DNA of 49,521 bases from Synechococcales cyanobacterium GL140_1_metabat_312. GTDB lineage: Bacteria > Cyanobacteriota > Cyanobacteriia > Leptolyngbyales > Leptolyngbyaceae. Below the pieces are notes generated by a model, which was given only the letters and a program-made list of their open reading frames with translations, ran no database searches and was not told the origin of the DNA. This document shows positions 1 through 8,562 of this stretch, one piece after another; the first letter of the stretch is position 1; every line of letters begins with the position of its first letter. The position numbers and the translations under genes are program-made. Location: positions 1 through 49,521 of the forward strand of contig JANXWB010000013.1 in assembly GCA_025351345.1 (NCBI GenBank). The letters are read 5' to 3'.

Positions 1-7
1 GCTCTGA

Positions 8-130
8 AGCTGTTGGCATCAGGGTAAAACGTTTGATGCTGTCAAGATTCTATTTGAGTTAGCAACACATTATCAAATCTTTGATTTTTCTAAACTGCAT
101 CGCCTTGGTAGATTTTCATTAATCAATTAG
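8..130 (+). other. Open frame fragment without start, unrecognised
   Basis: A plus-strand frame is open from just after a TGA at 5-7 to a TAG at 128-130, about 40 codons with no ATG near its beginning. The translation has a plausible amino-acid mix (it contains AVKILFELATHYQIFDF) but matches no family I recognise. It could be the decayed tail of a gene lying left of the window. The rest of 1-248 is AT-rich and shows no gene. Confidence 0.2.
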
Positions 131-248
131 GATTGCTATATGATCAATAAATTACTAAATGGGTTAAGGTCGGAGGTTTCCTTAAAAATTATAAAATTAT
201 TTTGTATTTCATTTTAATTAAACAAGTCTCTAATTAGAAGATTAGTCA

Positions 249-2435
249 TTAAAGTTCAAGAGAGACGGGACGACCGATCGCATAGCCTTGGGCATAATCT
301 ACACCAATGGTCCGCAGTTTTTTTAAGATAGTGTCATCTTCAACAAATTCAGCGATCGTTTTAAGATTCATCGCATGGGCAATATCATTAAAGCCTTTAA
401 CGATCGCTTGAGAAATCGGATCATTACTAATATTTTTTACAAAGCAACCATCAATTTTTAGATAGTCAACGTTCAAATTCATTAAATAAGCAAAAGAACT
501 TAAACCACTGCCAAAATCATCTAAAGCAAATCGACAGCCGATCTGTTTGAGAGTACTTATGAAATATTGAGCATCGTCAAAGTTTACGATCGCAGCCGTT
601 TCCGTAATTTCAAAACAAATATTATGAGATGGAACTTGGTAGAGAGAAAATTGATCGATTAAGAAATTCAGAAACTGGTCATTACTAATGCTAGCACCAG
701 AAATATTGATCGCATAGAATGCATCTGTAGAACCTTGTTGCTGACATATCCCGTGATAATTCGAGAAGAATGTTTTAATAACCCACCGATCGATCTCACT
801 GATCAAACCATAGCGCTCGGCGGCAGGAATGAACTCATTAGGCGCAATTAATTCTTCGTTTTCGTCAAACATTCTGAGTAAAATCTCATGGTGCTCTACG
901 GATATTTGAGAAGTAATTGAAACAATCTTTTGGAAATAGAGACGAAAACTATTAGTTTCCAACGCATGACTGATTTTGGAAATTAATTGTCTCTCACCAC
1001 GTTGTCTAATTAGTTCACTATCATCTTGTCTGTAAACATGAACACAGTTGCGGCCTTTAGCTTTGGCGGCATAACAAGCAGCATCAGCCGCACCCATGAC
1101 CTGCATTAGATCTTGACTGTTTGAGTCAATGGCAACAACGCCAATACTGACACTGATAATAAAGAGTTTGTTATGCCAAATAAATCGAAACTGATGCACT
1201 AGATCTCTAAGCTTTTCTGCAATATGCGCTGCTTCAGCGATCGGGCATTGATAAAGCAAAAGACCAAATTCATCGCCTCCCAAGCGAGCAAGCCGATCAT
1301 TGGCTCGAACTCCTTTTTGTAAAAGGGTCGTGACTTGGCGCAATAGATCATCACCCGCAATATGACCGACAGTATCGTTAACAACTTTGAACTGATCTAA
1401 ATCTAAATAGCAAAGCGTGTGCTGTTGCTCGTCATTTTGAGTAGAAGCGATCGCCTCAAGTAGTAGCTGCTCAAATGCGCGACGATTGATTAAGCCCGTC
1501 AAAGCGTCATGGCTAGCGTCCCACGATAGTTTCTTGGCAAGACTCCGCGACTCAGTGACATCATGAAAGACGAGGACTGCACCGATAATTTGTCCTTGAG
1601 AATTTCTAATTGGGGCGGCTGAGTCCTCAATAGAATGCTCCGTGCCATCACGAGCGATGAGAAGAGTATGATTCGCTAAACCCACAGTTTGCCCCTTTTC
1701 TAGAGCTTTGACGATCGGATTATCTACTGGTTTTCGGGTTGCTTCATTGACGATTATAAAAACTTCAGATAGAGGTAATCCTTCAGCATCCTCCGCTTTC
1801 CAGCCTGTTAAACTCTCAGCAACAGGATTGAAATATTTAATATTACTCTCAGCATCGGTAGTAATGACGGCATCACCAATCGATTTTAAAGTGACTTGAG
1901 CCAGTTCTTTTTCGGCAAAATAGATATCTTTGAGGCGTTGGTTTTCTTCTATCTCTTTAATGAGACTTAAATTTTGATCTTGGAGCGTTTGGCGCAATCT
2001 TCGGATTGTCAAATGGATTTCAATACGAGCTAATACTTCCTCAACTTGAAATGGCTTAGAAATATAATCTACTCCTCCCACAGCAAGTCCTTGCACCTTA
2101 TTTGAAGCGTCATTCAGAGCGCTCAAAAAAATGATCGGAATGTCTTCAGTTTGCTTATTAGATTTTAATTGTTTGCAAACTGCATAGCCATCAAGATCGG
2201 GTAATTTAATATCTAGTAAAATTAGCTCCGTTGCTGGAGATTGGGCAGCTCTAATGGCCATAGCTCCCGTTGTCGCACTCCTCACCTTATAACCCTGTGC
2301 GATTAATGTATCCCTAAGTAGACGGAGGTTGTCAGGCAAATCGTCAACGATTAAAATATTTCCTCGATAGCTATTCATACTAATATTTAGCGGTATTATC
2401 CCTGAATCATAAACTAATAAGTTTAATAAGCCCAT
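249..2435 (-). CDS. Response regulator REC-PAS-GGDEF-EAL, cyclic-di-GMP turnover
   Basis: This is a cytoplasmic signalling protein of 728 residues. It has a receiver domain (about 28-140, phospho-Asp in LILLDIKLPDLDG), a PAS domain (about 175-300), a GGDEF domain (about 305-470, with intact GGDEF in RLGGDEFGLLL) and an EAL domain (about 480-725). The EAL signature reads EIL, but the acidic and Lys positions in FEITE, DDFGSG, LKIDG and AQGYAIGRP are kept. Both cyclase and phosphodiesterase activity are therefore possible, and in this family one is often silent. No membrane segment is seen. An internal Met at 2378, just before the receiver domain, is a likely alternative start; neither start has a clear ribosome binding site. 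It is divergent from the hybrid kinase at 2611, which may act on it, although no phosphotransfer partner can be proved from sequence. Confidence 0.93.
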   Translation of the reverse strand: MGLLNLLVYDSGIIPLNISMNSYRGNILIVDDLPDNLRLLRDTLIAQGYKVRSATTGAMAIRAAQSPATELILLDIKLPDLDGYAVCKQLKSNKQTEDIPIIFLSALNDASNKVQGLAVGGVDYISKPFQVEEVLARIEIHLTIRRLRQTLQDQNLSLIKEIEENQRLKDIYFAEKELAQVTLKSIGDAVITTDAESNIKYFNPVAESLTGWKAEDAEGLPLSEVFIIVNEATRKPVDNPIVKALEKGQTVGLANHTLLIARDGTEHSIEDSAAPIRNSQGQIIGAVLVFHDVTESRSLAKKLSWDASHDALTGLINRRAFEQLLLEAIASTQNDEQQHTLCYLDLDQFKVVNDTVGHIAGDDLLRQVTTLLQKGVRANDRLARLGGDEFGLLLYQCPIAEAAHIAEKLRDLVHQFRFIWHNKLFIISVSIGVVAIDSNSQDLMQVMGAADAACYAAKAKGRNCVHVYRQDDSELIRQRGERQLISKISHALETNSFRLYFQKIVSITSQISVEHHEILLRMFDENEELIAPNEFIPAAERYGLISEIDRWVIKTFFSNYHGICQQQGSTDAFYAINISGASISNDQFLNFLIDQFSLYQVPSHNICFEITETAAIVNFDDAQYFISTLKQIGCRFALDDFGSGLSSFAYLMNLNVDYLKIDGCFVKNISNDPISQAIVKGFNDIAHAMNLKTIAEFVEDDTILKKLRTIGVDYAQGYAIGRPVSLEL

Positions 2436-2610
2436 TATAAAGATATTGATGTTACGGGAGTTAATACTGCCTTTTTGCCTAATCTAAGCTAGTTATCTAC
2501 TAAGGTAGATTTTCCTGGAAATTCCTGAAGTGCGATCGACAATTCTCTCAAAGATTTAGTACTGAATTTTAAGACGGATATCATTATGGAATTAGCCACA
2601 TAATTTATGT

Positions 2611-5600
2611 ATGAATAAACACATTTCCCAAATTGCAGGGCTATTCGTCATAGCGATCGCTTGTCTCGTATTGCTGGGATGGCAATTTGACATAACTCTG
2701 CTCAAAGCGGGTTTTCGTGGCCTAACCGCAACGATGAAAGCCAACACCGCGATCTGTTTTTTATTCGCTGGAATGTCTTTGATATTGTTGCAGTACAACC
2801 CACCAACTCGCACGTATCATCGAATCTCTAAACTATTTGCAGGGGCGATCGCCGTCATCGGGCTACTGACCCTAAGCGAATATCTCTTTAGCTGGGATTT
2901 AAATATTGATGAGTTATTTTTTCGAGATGTTATTTCGTCTGCAACTCCTTACCCAGGAAGAATGGGAATAAACACCGCCTTGAACTTTATCCTGATGGGA
3001 GCAGCACTGGTACTGTTAGGGCAAAATTCAAGACGCAACATTTGGATAGCTCATATTTGCAGTAGTTCTGCCGCTTTGATTTCTCTACTGTCTTTAGTTG
3101 GATACCTATTTGAAGTCGATATTGCAACAAGGTTAGTCATCCTCAAAACAGCTCAGGCATTACACACAAGCCTGACTTTTTTAATTCTCTACATAGGCAT
3201 TTTATCACTCCGTCCCAACAAGGGGTTAATGCAAGTGATGACTAGTTCACTAGTCGGAGGGGCGATGGCGCGGAGGTTACTGCCTTGGGCGATCGTCTTT
3301 CCCATAGCCTTAAACTGGTTCACTTTTCGGGGACGAAAATTAGGCATGTATGATATTCAAATTGAATATATATTGCAGATAACGTTTGAAGTTCTAACCT
3401 TCTCAATCCTCATCTGGGGCACGGCTCGATATCTCAATCACATAGACTTAAGGCGAAAACAAAGCGAGTTATCTCTTAAAAAGATTAATGAAACCTTAGA
3501 AGCCTTAGTCTCTGAACGCATAGAAGCACTACGAAATAGTGAAAAACAGTTCCGCAATGCTTTTGAAAATGCCCCGATCGGAAAGGCGATCGTTGGACTC
3601 AATGGACAATTTATTAAGGTCAATGCTGCTTTATGTGAGATTGTTGGCTACACCCCAGAAGAATTACTAACCTTAACCTTTCACGATATTACTCATCCTG
3701 ACGATTTAGAAATAGATCTTAGCTATGCTCGTCAGTTATTGTCGGGTAAAATTTCTACCTATCAAATTGAAAAACAGTATTTTCATCAGCAAGGATATAT
3801 TGTTTGGGTTCTGCTCAATGGCTCACTAGTACGAGATGAGCAGGGAAATCCACTACAGTTTATTGCTCAGATTCAAGATATTACGGCTCGAAAAGCATCT
3901 CAAAAAGAACTGGAACTTCAGAGCCAGATTATTCATAATATGGCGGGTGGCGTGGCGTTAATTAAAGCCTCAGATCTGATAATCGAATACACCAATCCTA
4001 AATTTGACAGAATGTTTGGTTATGCAGAAGGAGAACTTATAGGTCAGCCTGTTAGTGTGGTTAATTACGTGGATACAGAGGTGACACCAGATGTATCGGT
4101 TATGGATATCGTCGAGCAAATCGATCGCTATGGGGAAGCGAAATACGAAGTCCACAACAAGAAAAAAGATAACACACTCTTTTGGTGTAGCGTCCATACC
4201 TCTAGATTTGAGCATCCTGAATATGGAGGTGTTTACGTTGCCGTTCAGGAAGATGTGACGGAACTAAAACTTGCCGAGCAAGCCTTGCAAACTAGCACGA
4301 ATCGCCTTCACTTTCTCCTAAACTATAGTCCTGTTGTCATTTTTGGTTGTGAACCAGGTGGTGATTATGGCGCAACATTTATCAGCGAAAACGTCAAAGA
4401 TTTATTGGGCTACGAACCGAAAGATTTTTTAGAAGACAGTGAATTTTGGACGAAGCATATCCATCCAGAGGATGTAGGAAGAGTCTTCAAAGGAATAGCC
4501 GAGCCATTTATCAATGATTTTTATTCTCATGAATACCGTCTTCTACGCTCAGATGGCGACTATCGCTGGATGCTGGCTCAACTCAAGCTAATTCGAGATA
4601 GTGCTGGCAGACCAACTGAAATCTTGGGATATTTAATTGATATTAGCGATCGTAAACATACAGAATTACTTCAACGAAAGAAAGAAGAAGCCGAATCCGC
4701 CAACCGAGCTAAAAGCATCTTTCTCTCGAATATGAGCCACGAACTCCGTACTCCCCTCAATTCGATTTTAGGATTCACGCAATTGATGCTCAATGAGAAC
4801 TCTCTGTCTCTATCGTCTCAAGAACGTTTACAGATTATTACTCGTAGCGGGGAGTATTTATTGGATTTAATTAACGATATTTTAAACTTATCTAAAATTG
4901 AGAGCGGACGAATGACGCTTAATAATTCTGAATTTGACTTAATAATACTATTGACTTCTCTTGAAGAAATGTTGCGAGTTAAAGTTGAACCTAAAAAATT
5001 TGATTTGATTTTTGAACTAGATCCCAATCTTCCCCGCTTTATATATGCCGACGAGAAACAATTGTATCAAGTCCTAGTGAATCTCCTCGGGAATGCGATT
5101 AAGTTTACTAATCAAGGCAGCGTTATTTTACGGGCAAGAGCAAAATTAAAAGATAAAACATGTTGTAATTTATATTTCGAGATCAAAGACACAGGAGTAG
5201 GAATTGCTCCAGGAGAAATTGATATGTTATTTAAAGTATTCGTCCAAGCCCAAGCGGGAAATAATTTAAATCAAGGGACTGGGCTTGGGTTAGCTATCAG
5301 TCAAAAAATCATGCAACTCATGAGCAGTCAGATTCAGGTTCAAAGTACTTTAAATCAAGGCAGCACCTTCTCCTTTGAGATTGAAGTGCAGTTACCTCAA
5401 GTCGCTATTTTTACTTCAAAACCTCTCAATCAAAGAGTAATTGGTTTAGCTCCTAATCAACTGACCTACCGTATTCTTGTCGTTGAAGATTTAGTAGAAA
5501 ATCGCCTCTTGTTAGTCGAAACCCTGACTTCGATCGGCTTTGAGGTAAGGGAAGCAACCCATGGAATTGAGGCGATCGCACTGTGGAAAAATTGGTTTCC

Positions 5601-6087
5601 ACACTTGATTTTGATGGATCTACAAATGCCCTTCATGGACGGATACACAGCGACAAAATGCATTAGAGAGGATCCTAAGAGCCAAGAGACAATCATTATT
5701 GCTTTAACAGCAAGTGTCTTTGAGGAAGATCGCGAAAAAGTTCTAAATGTGGGCTGTAATGACTTTATCCGTAAGCCATTTCAGCAAAAAGAACTCTTTG
5801 AAAAAATTGCTAAATATTTAGGAGTAAAATATATTTACCAAACGATCGAAGAATCTTCCAAGAAAACCTCCATTGAAGTACTTTCTGTAGAAGCTTTATC
5901 TGAGATGTCTCCTGAGTGGCTAGAAGAAATGTATCAAGCTGCTTACTATCTTGATACTGATGTAATGAACGAATTAATTACTCAAATCCCTAAATCTAGT
6001 TTAGCTAATGCCTTAACTGATTCTATTAACAACTTTAATTCTGACCAAATAATGGGATTAATTCAATCTTTAAGGCATTTGGCATAA
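2611..6087 (+). CDS. Membrane hybrid sensor histidine kinase with three PAS domains and C-terminal receiver
   Basis: This is a 1158-residue hybrid kinase. The N-terminal third (about 8-280) is mostly hydrophobic, with several membrane helices. Three PAS domains follow (about 310-430, 440-555, 562-690), each ending in a typical DIT/DVT/DIS-x-RK type linker. The HisKA box FLSNMSHELRTPLNS puts the phospho-accepting His at residue 710. The HATPase domain shows LVNLLGNAIKFT, DTGVGI and GTGLGLAIS. The receiver (about 955-1080) has its acceptor Asp at residue 1003 in LILMDLQMPFMDG. A tail of about 70 residues, common in cyanobacterial hybrid kinases, closes the protein. With no ligand-binding fold recognisable, the stimulus is unknown. 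It is transcribed away from the GGDEF-EAL gene and may share a promoter region with it. Confidence 0.95.
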   Translation: MNKHISQIAGLFVIAIACLVLLGWQFDITLLKAGFRGLTATMKANTAICFLFAGMSLILLQYNPPTRTYHRISKLFAGAIAVIGLLTLSEYLFSWDLNIDELFFRDVISSATPYPGRMGINTALNFILMGAALVLLGQNSRRNIWIAHICSSSAALISLLSLVGYLFEVDIATRLVILKTAQALHTSLTFLILYIGILSLRPNKGLMQVMTSSLVGGAMARRLLPWAIVFPIALNWFTFRGRKLGMYDIQIEYILQITFEVLTFSILIWGTARYLNHIDLRRKQSELSLKKINETLEALVSERIEALRNSEKQFRNAFENAPIGKAIVGLNGQFIKVNAALCEIVGYTPEELLTLTFHDITHPDDLEIDLSYARQLLSGKISTYQIEKQYFHQQGYIVWVLLNGSLVRDEQGNPLQFIAQIQDITARKASQKELELQSQIIHNMAGGVALIKASDLIIEYTNPKFDRMFGYAEGELIGQPVSVVNYVDTEVTPDVSVMDIVEQIDRYGEAKYEVHNKKKDNTLFWCSVHTSRFEHPEYGGVYVAVQEDVTELKLAEQALQTSTNRLHFLLNYSPVVIFGCEPGGDYGATFISENVKDLLGYEPKDFLEDSEFWTKHIHPEDVGRVFKGIAEPFINDFYSHEYRLLRSDGDYRWMLAQLKLIRDSAGRPTEILGYLIDISDRKHTELLQRKKEEAESANRAKSIFLSNMSHELRTPLNSILGFTQLMLNENSLSLSSQERLQIITRSGEYLLDLINDILNLSKIESGRMTLNNSEFDLIILLTSLEEMLRVKVEPKKFDLIFELDPNLPRFIYADEKQLYQVLVNLLGNAIKFTNQGSVILRARAKLKDKTCCNLYFEIKDTGVGIAPGEIDMLFKVFVQAQAGNNLNQGTGLGLAISQKIMQLMSSQIQVQSTLNQGSTFSFEIEVQLPQVAIFTSKPLNQRVIGLAPNQLTYRILVVEDLVENRLLLVETLTSIGFEVREATHGIEAIALWKNWFPHLILMDLQMPFMDGYTATKCIREDPKSQETIIIALTASVFEEDREKVLNVGCNDFIRKPFQQKELFEKIAKYLGVKYIYQTIEESSKKTSIEVLSVEALSEMSPEWLEEMYQAAYYLDTDVMNELITQIPKSSLANALTDSINNFNSDQIMGLIQSLRHLA

Positions 6088-6184
6088 CTACAGAATAGGT
6101 GTGAAAATCAGAAGCATAATGAGTTTCTCTCGCATACTTATTATTCTAGGATGATTGTTTATAAGCCCAAACCTTAATCATAAT

Positions 6185-7141
6185 TTAGGTTGATTTATAG
6201 TGTGAACTCTCTAGTTTAGAACCTTCTAGTTTAGATAGCTGATCATCAGTTTGGGAAGGAAGATTTAACTCAATATACTCCTCAATCTCATTAATCATAT
6301 TATTGCAAATACCATCAAGGGGTAAATCATTGATATCATAACCAAAGGGATTCTCTATTTCTATACCAATCTCTTCAATTCCCAACAAAGTAAAACTAAT
6401 CAATGCCACAAAAAAACCAGTTCCCCATCCTAAATCTTTAAGTAAGGGAAAAGGTAATAACAAGCAGTAGATTAAAACTAATTGCCTAAGATGAATTGTA
6501 TATGCAAGCGGCAGGGGAGTTCTTAAAATCCTTTCACAGCCCCCTAAAGAGTCAATAATACCCTTCACATTTCTCTGCAAGAAAGGAACGTGGTTAAAAT
6601 GGAGAAAATTATCACCTCGCTTATACTGGGTTTGGATATAGTCCCCAATCCAAGTCGCAATTTGTAGAGGCGGATTGCGGGATTTCTTCAGGATTAAAAA
6701 CTGTTCACGAGTCACCCTAGCTTCTAACTCTTCACCCACAGCCACAGATCTTAAATGTAATTTACAGGCCACCAAAAAAATTGGTAATAGCCTAATTGCC
6801 TCAACTTTTTGATTACGATCGTCTGGATCACTCTCCTCAATCATCACCGCCATTTGCCAAGCCATATTACGCGTATCATTAACCAGGCTCCCCCACAACT
6901 TCCGACCTTCCCAAAATCGTTCATAGGCAGTATTCGTTCTAAACACTAACAATAAGCCTAATACAATACTAGGAATTATCGTCCCCAAAACTGGCTGAGA
7001 TACCGGAAGCTTAAAATAGTGGAGAATAGACATAAAGAAACCAAATAGCCCTAGACAAAGCACTTGCTTATAAATAGATGAGACTACCGAGCCTTTTAGT
7101 TGTAGAGCTACACCTAAATTACTTTTTTTCTTTCTTTTCAT
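6185..7141 (-). CDS. Bestrophin-like (UPF0187/YneE family) anion channel
   Basis: This 318-residue membrane protein has the features of the bacterial bestrophin-like family: two N-terminal hydrophobic segments (about 25-45 and 50-70), the R-TNTAYERFWEGRKLWGSLVNDTRN block (about 68-92, split here at its first residue), and two later hydrophobic segments. It also has the conserved IENPFGYD motif near residue 265, where FGYDxNDLPLD is typical. Cyanobacterial homologues include thylakoid chloride/bicarbonate channels, but the substrate cannot be told from sequence. It stands at the head of a minus-strand run of anion and osmotic channel genes. The ATG is followed by a Lys/Arg-rich cytoplasmic start, as expected. 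Confidence 0.85.
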   Translation of the reverse strand: MKRKKKSNLGVALQLKGSVVSSIYKQVLCLGLFGFFMSILHYFKLPVSQPVLGTIIPSIVLGLLLVFRTNTAYERFWEGRKLWGSLVNDTRNMAWQMAVMIEESDPDDRNQKVEAIRLLPIFLVACKLHLRSVAVGEELEARVTREQFLILKKSRNPPLQIATWIGDYIQTQYKRGDNFLHFNHVPFLQRNVKGIIDSLGGCERILRTPLPLAYTIHLRQLVLIYCLLLPFPLLKDLGWGTGFFVALISFTLLGIEEIGIEIENPFGYDINDLPLDGICNNMINEIEEYIELNLPSQTDDQLSKLEGSKLESSHYKST

Positions 7142-7451
7142 TTGAGTTAATGATTACCATCTATTTTCATTGAATATGAGCTACAAGCCGATTGATTAAA
7201 AGAAGTAATCATTAGTAGCTGGACTTCTCTAGTCTCTAATCTCGCTACATCTATATCTAGATTTGGTATTTGGAAATAAAAAGCTCATAAATCATAGATG
7301 GAAAAGACTATCACGGTTCTAAGTAAATAAATATTAATGTCATCAATAATACCTGATTGTTACCAGAGATCACTTGAATAATTGTGACAAACCTTAACAG
7401 CTACAGACCATTTTCAACTGGTTCTTATAAGTTTTTGATAGTCTAATTCAT
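7142..7451. other. Intergenic spacer, nothing recognised
   Basis: About 310 AT-rich bases lie between the bestrophin-like gene and the crcB pair. Every frame is broken by frequent stops, and I see no RNA gene, repeat or convincing hairpin. It probably holds the bestrophin promoter on the minus strand. Confidence 0.5.
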
Positions 7452-7853
7452 TCATTTAGGTCTCTCAGCACTAACTCTTGCAGCTAATACTCCAAGTCGA
7501 ATGCCCACCATACCCACGATCGCACTACCCAGAAAATAGAGCAAAAATGTCATGATGTCACCCTTATCCAAGAAGCCCTTAGTTTCTAAACTATAGGTTG
7601 AGAACGTAGTAAAAGCACCACAAAAGCCAGTTGTGGTCATTAGTTTTAATTCAGGCGAAATCGGTCGAATATTTTCATTCGTCAAGGTTAAAACATAGGC
7701 AATCAAAAAGCAGCCAATGACGTTAATCCAAAAAGTGCCATAAAAGCCAAAATCCTGACCGAAAATCACCTTAGCTAATTTAGTCCCATAAAAACGACTC
7801 AAAGCACCAAGAATTGCACCCATTGAAACTACCAGAGAATAGCGAATATTCAT
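7452..7853 (-). CDS. crcB: Fluoride channel CrcB/Fluc, copy 1
   Basis: This is a 133-residue, four-helix membrane protein of the CrcB/Fluc fluoride exporter family. The diagnostic pieces are GALSRFYGTKL near residue 17, the WINVIGCFLIAY helix (pore Asn) near 45, and GFCGAFTTFSTYSLE (about 77-91), which holds the Phe-box and Na+-site region. Fluc channels act as antiparallel dimers in the cytoplasmic membrane and lower internal fluoride. The gene lies 43 bp downstream of a second crcB on the same strand, so the two are probably one transcript. AGGAG sits about 13 nt before the ATG. Two adjacent crcB genes usually encode a heterodimer. Confidence 0.93.
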   Translation of the reverse strand: MNIRYSLVVSMGAILGALSRFYGTKLAKVIFGQDFGFYGTFWINVIGCFLIAYVLTLTNENIRPISPELKLMTTTGFCGAFTTFSTYSLETKGFLDKGDIMTFLLYFLGSAIVGMVGIRLGVLAARVSAERPK

Positions 7854-7896
7854 GAATTTACTTTTCTCCTTAAAACTGATTGAAATTCATCTTAAA

Positions 7897-8286
7897 CTAG
7901 GCAACCACAAGCTTTGCGATCGCTGCACCTAAAATTACCGCCAAAACGCCTAAAATCGCACTTCCTGCCCAATAGAACAACGTTATCCTTTCTTTCTTAG
8001 TACGCCATAGCGTCAAAGTATCAAAACCATAAGTAGAAAATGTGGTGTAGGAACCCAAAAATCCAGTTCTAATTAATAGATCTAACTCCTTGGGATAACC
8101 AGTAATACCCTTAGAAATCGCAAAAAAGAATCCCATCGCCAAACAGCCTGTTAGATTTATGACAAACGTGCCAATTGGGAAAAAGGTTCCAAACTTCTTC
8201 TTACTCCATTCGGTTAAATAGTATCTAGAAAGTGCGCCAGGAACTGCACCCGTAGCGATCGCAGCAATATTGTGGATGTCCGACAT
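7897..8286 (-). CDS. crcB: Fluoride channel CrcB/Fluc, copy 2
   Basis: This is a 129-residue partner of the downstream crcB. It has GALSRYYLTEW near residue 17, FVINLTGCLAMGF near 42 and GFLGSYTTFSTYGFDTL (about 75-91). The fourth helix ends in a Gly/Ala-rich segment. Both copies keep the pore Asn and the TTFSTY signature, so neither looks degenerate. It is the first gene of the two-gene unit. The 275 bp upstream show no convincing crcB-motif fluoride riboswitch, so control may be constitutive or by another route. Confidence 0.92.
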   Translation of the reverse strand: MSDIHNIAAIATGAVPGALSRYYLTEWSKKKFGTFFPIGTFVINLTGCLAMGFFFAISKGITGYPKELDLLIRTGFLGSYTTFSTYGFDTLTLWRTKKERITLFYWAGSAILGVLAVILGAAIAKLVVA

Positions 8287-8562
8287 GATTAATTAGAACG
8301 TGTTATTTTATTAAGCCAATTGAGCCAATCAGGAATAGCAGCTAAGTCAAAATGACTATTAACTAGGGCAACCATCTTGTAAAGTGAATACTTTTAGAAC
8401 ATTTTCAGAATATCTGAATAAGGCAGTTATTGAGCATTAAGTGGTAATGAAAACATTAGCGATCGCAAATCATCTTAATTCGATAATGGCACGGTCTACA
8501 AAAACGGTCTACAAAAGTTGAAAATTGCATTTGCCAGTTTTATATTTTTCAGAATTTACCAT

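Noticed and set aside
8287-8420. A possible crcB-motif fluoride riboswitch upstream of the crcB pair (GATGGTTGCCC and GCTGCTATTCC words on the minus strand)
   Set aside because: The words resemble parts of the motif but the stem pairings and pseudoknot partners do not line up by eye.
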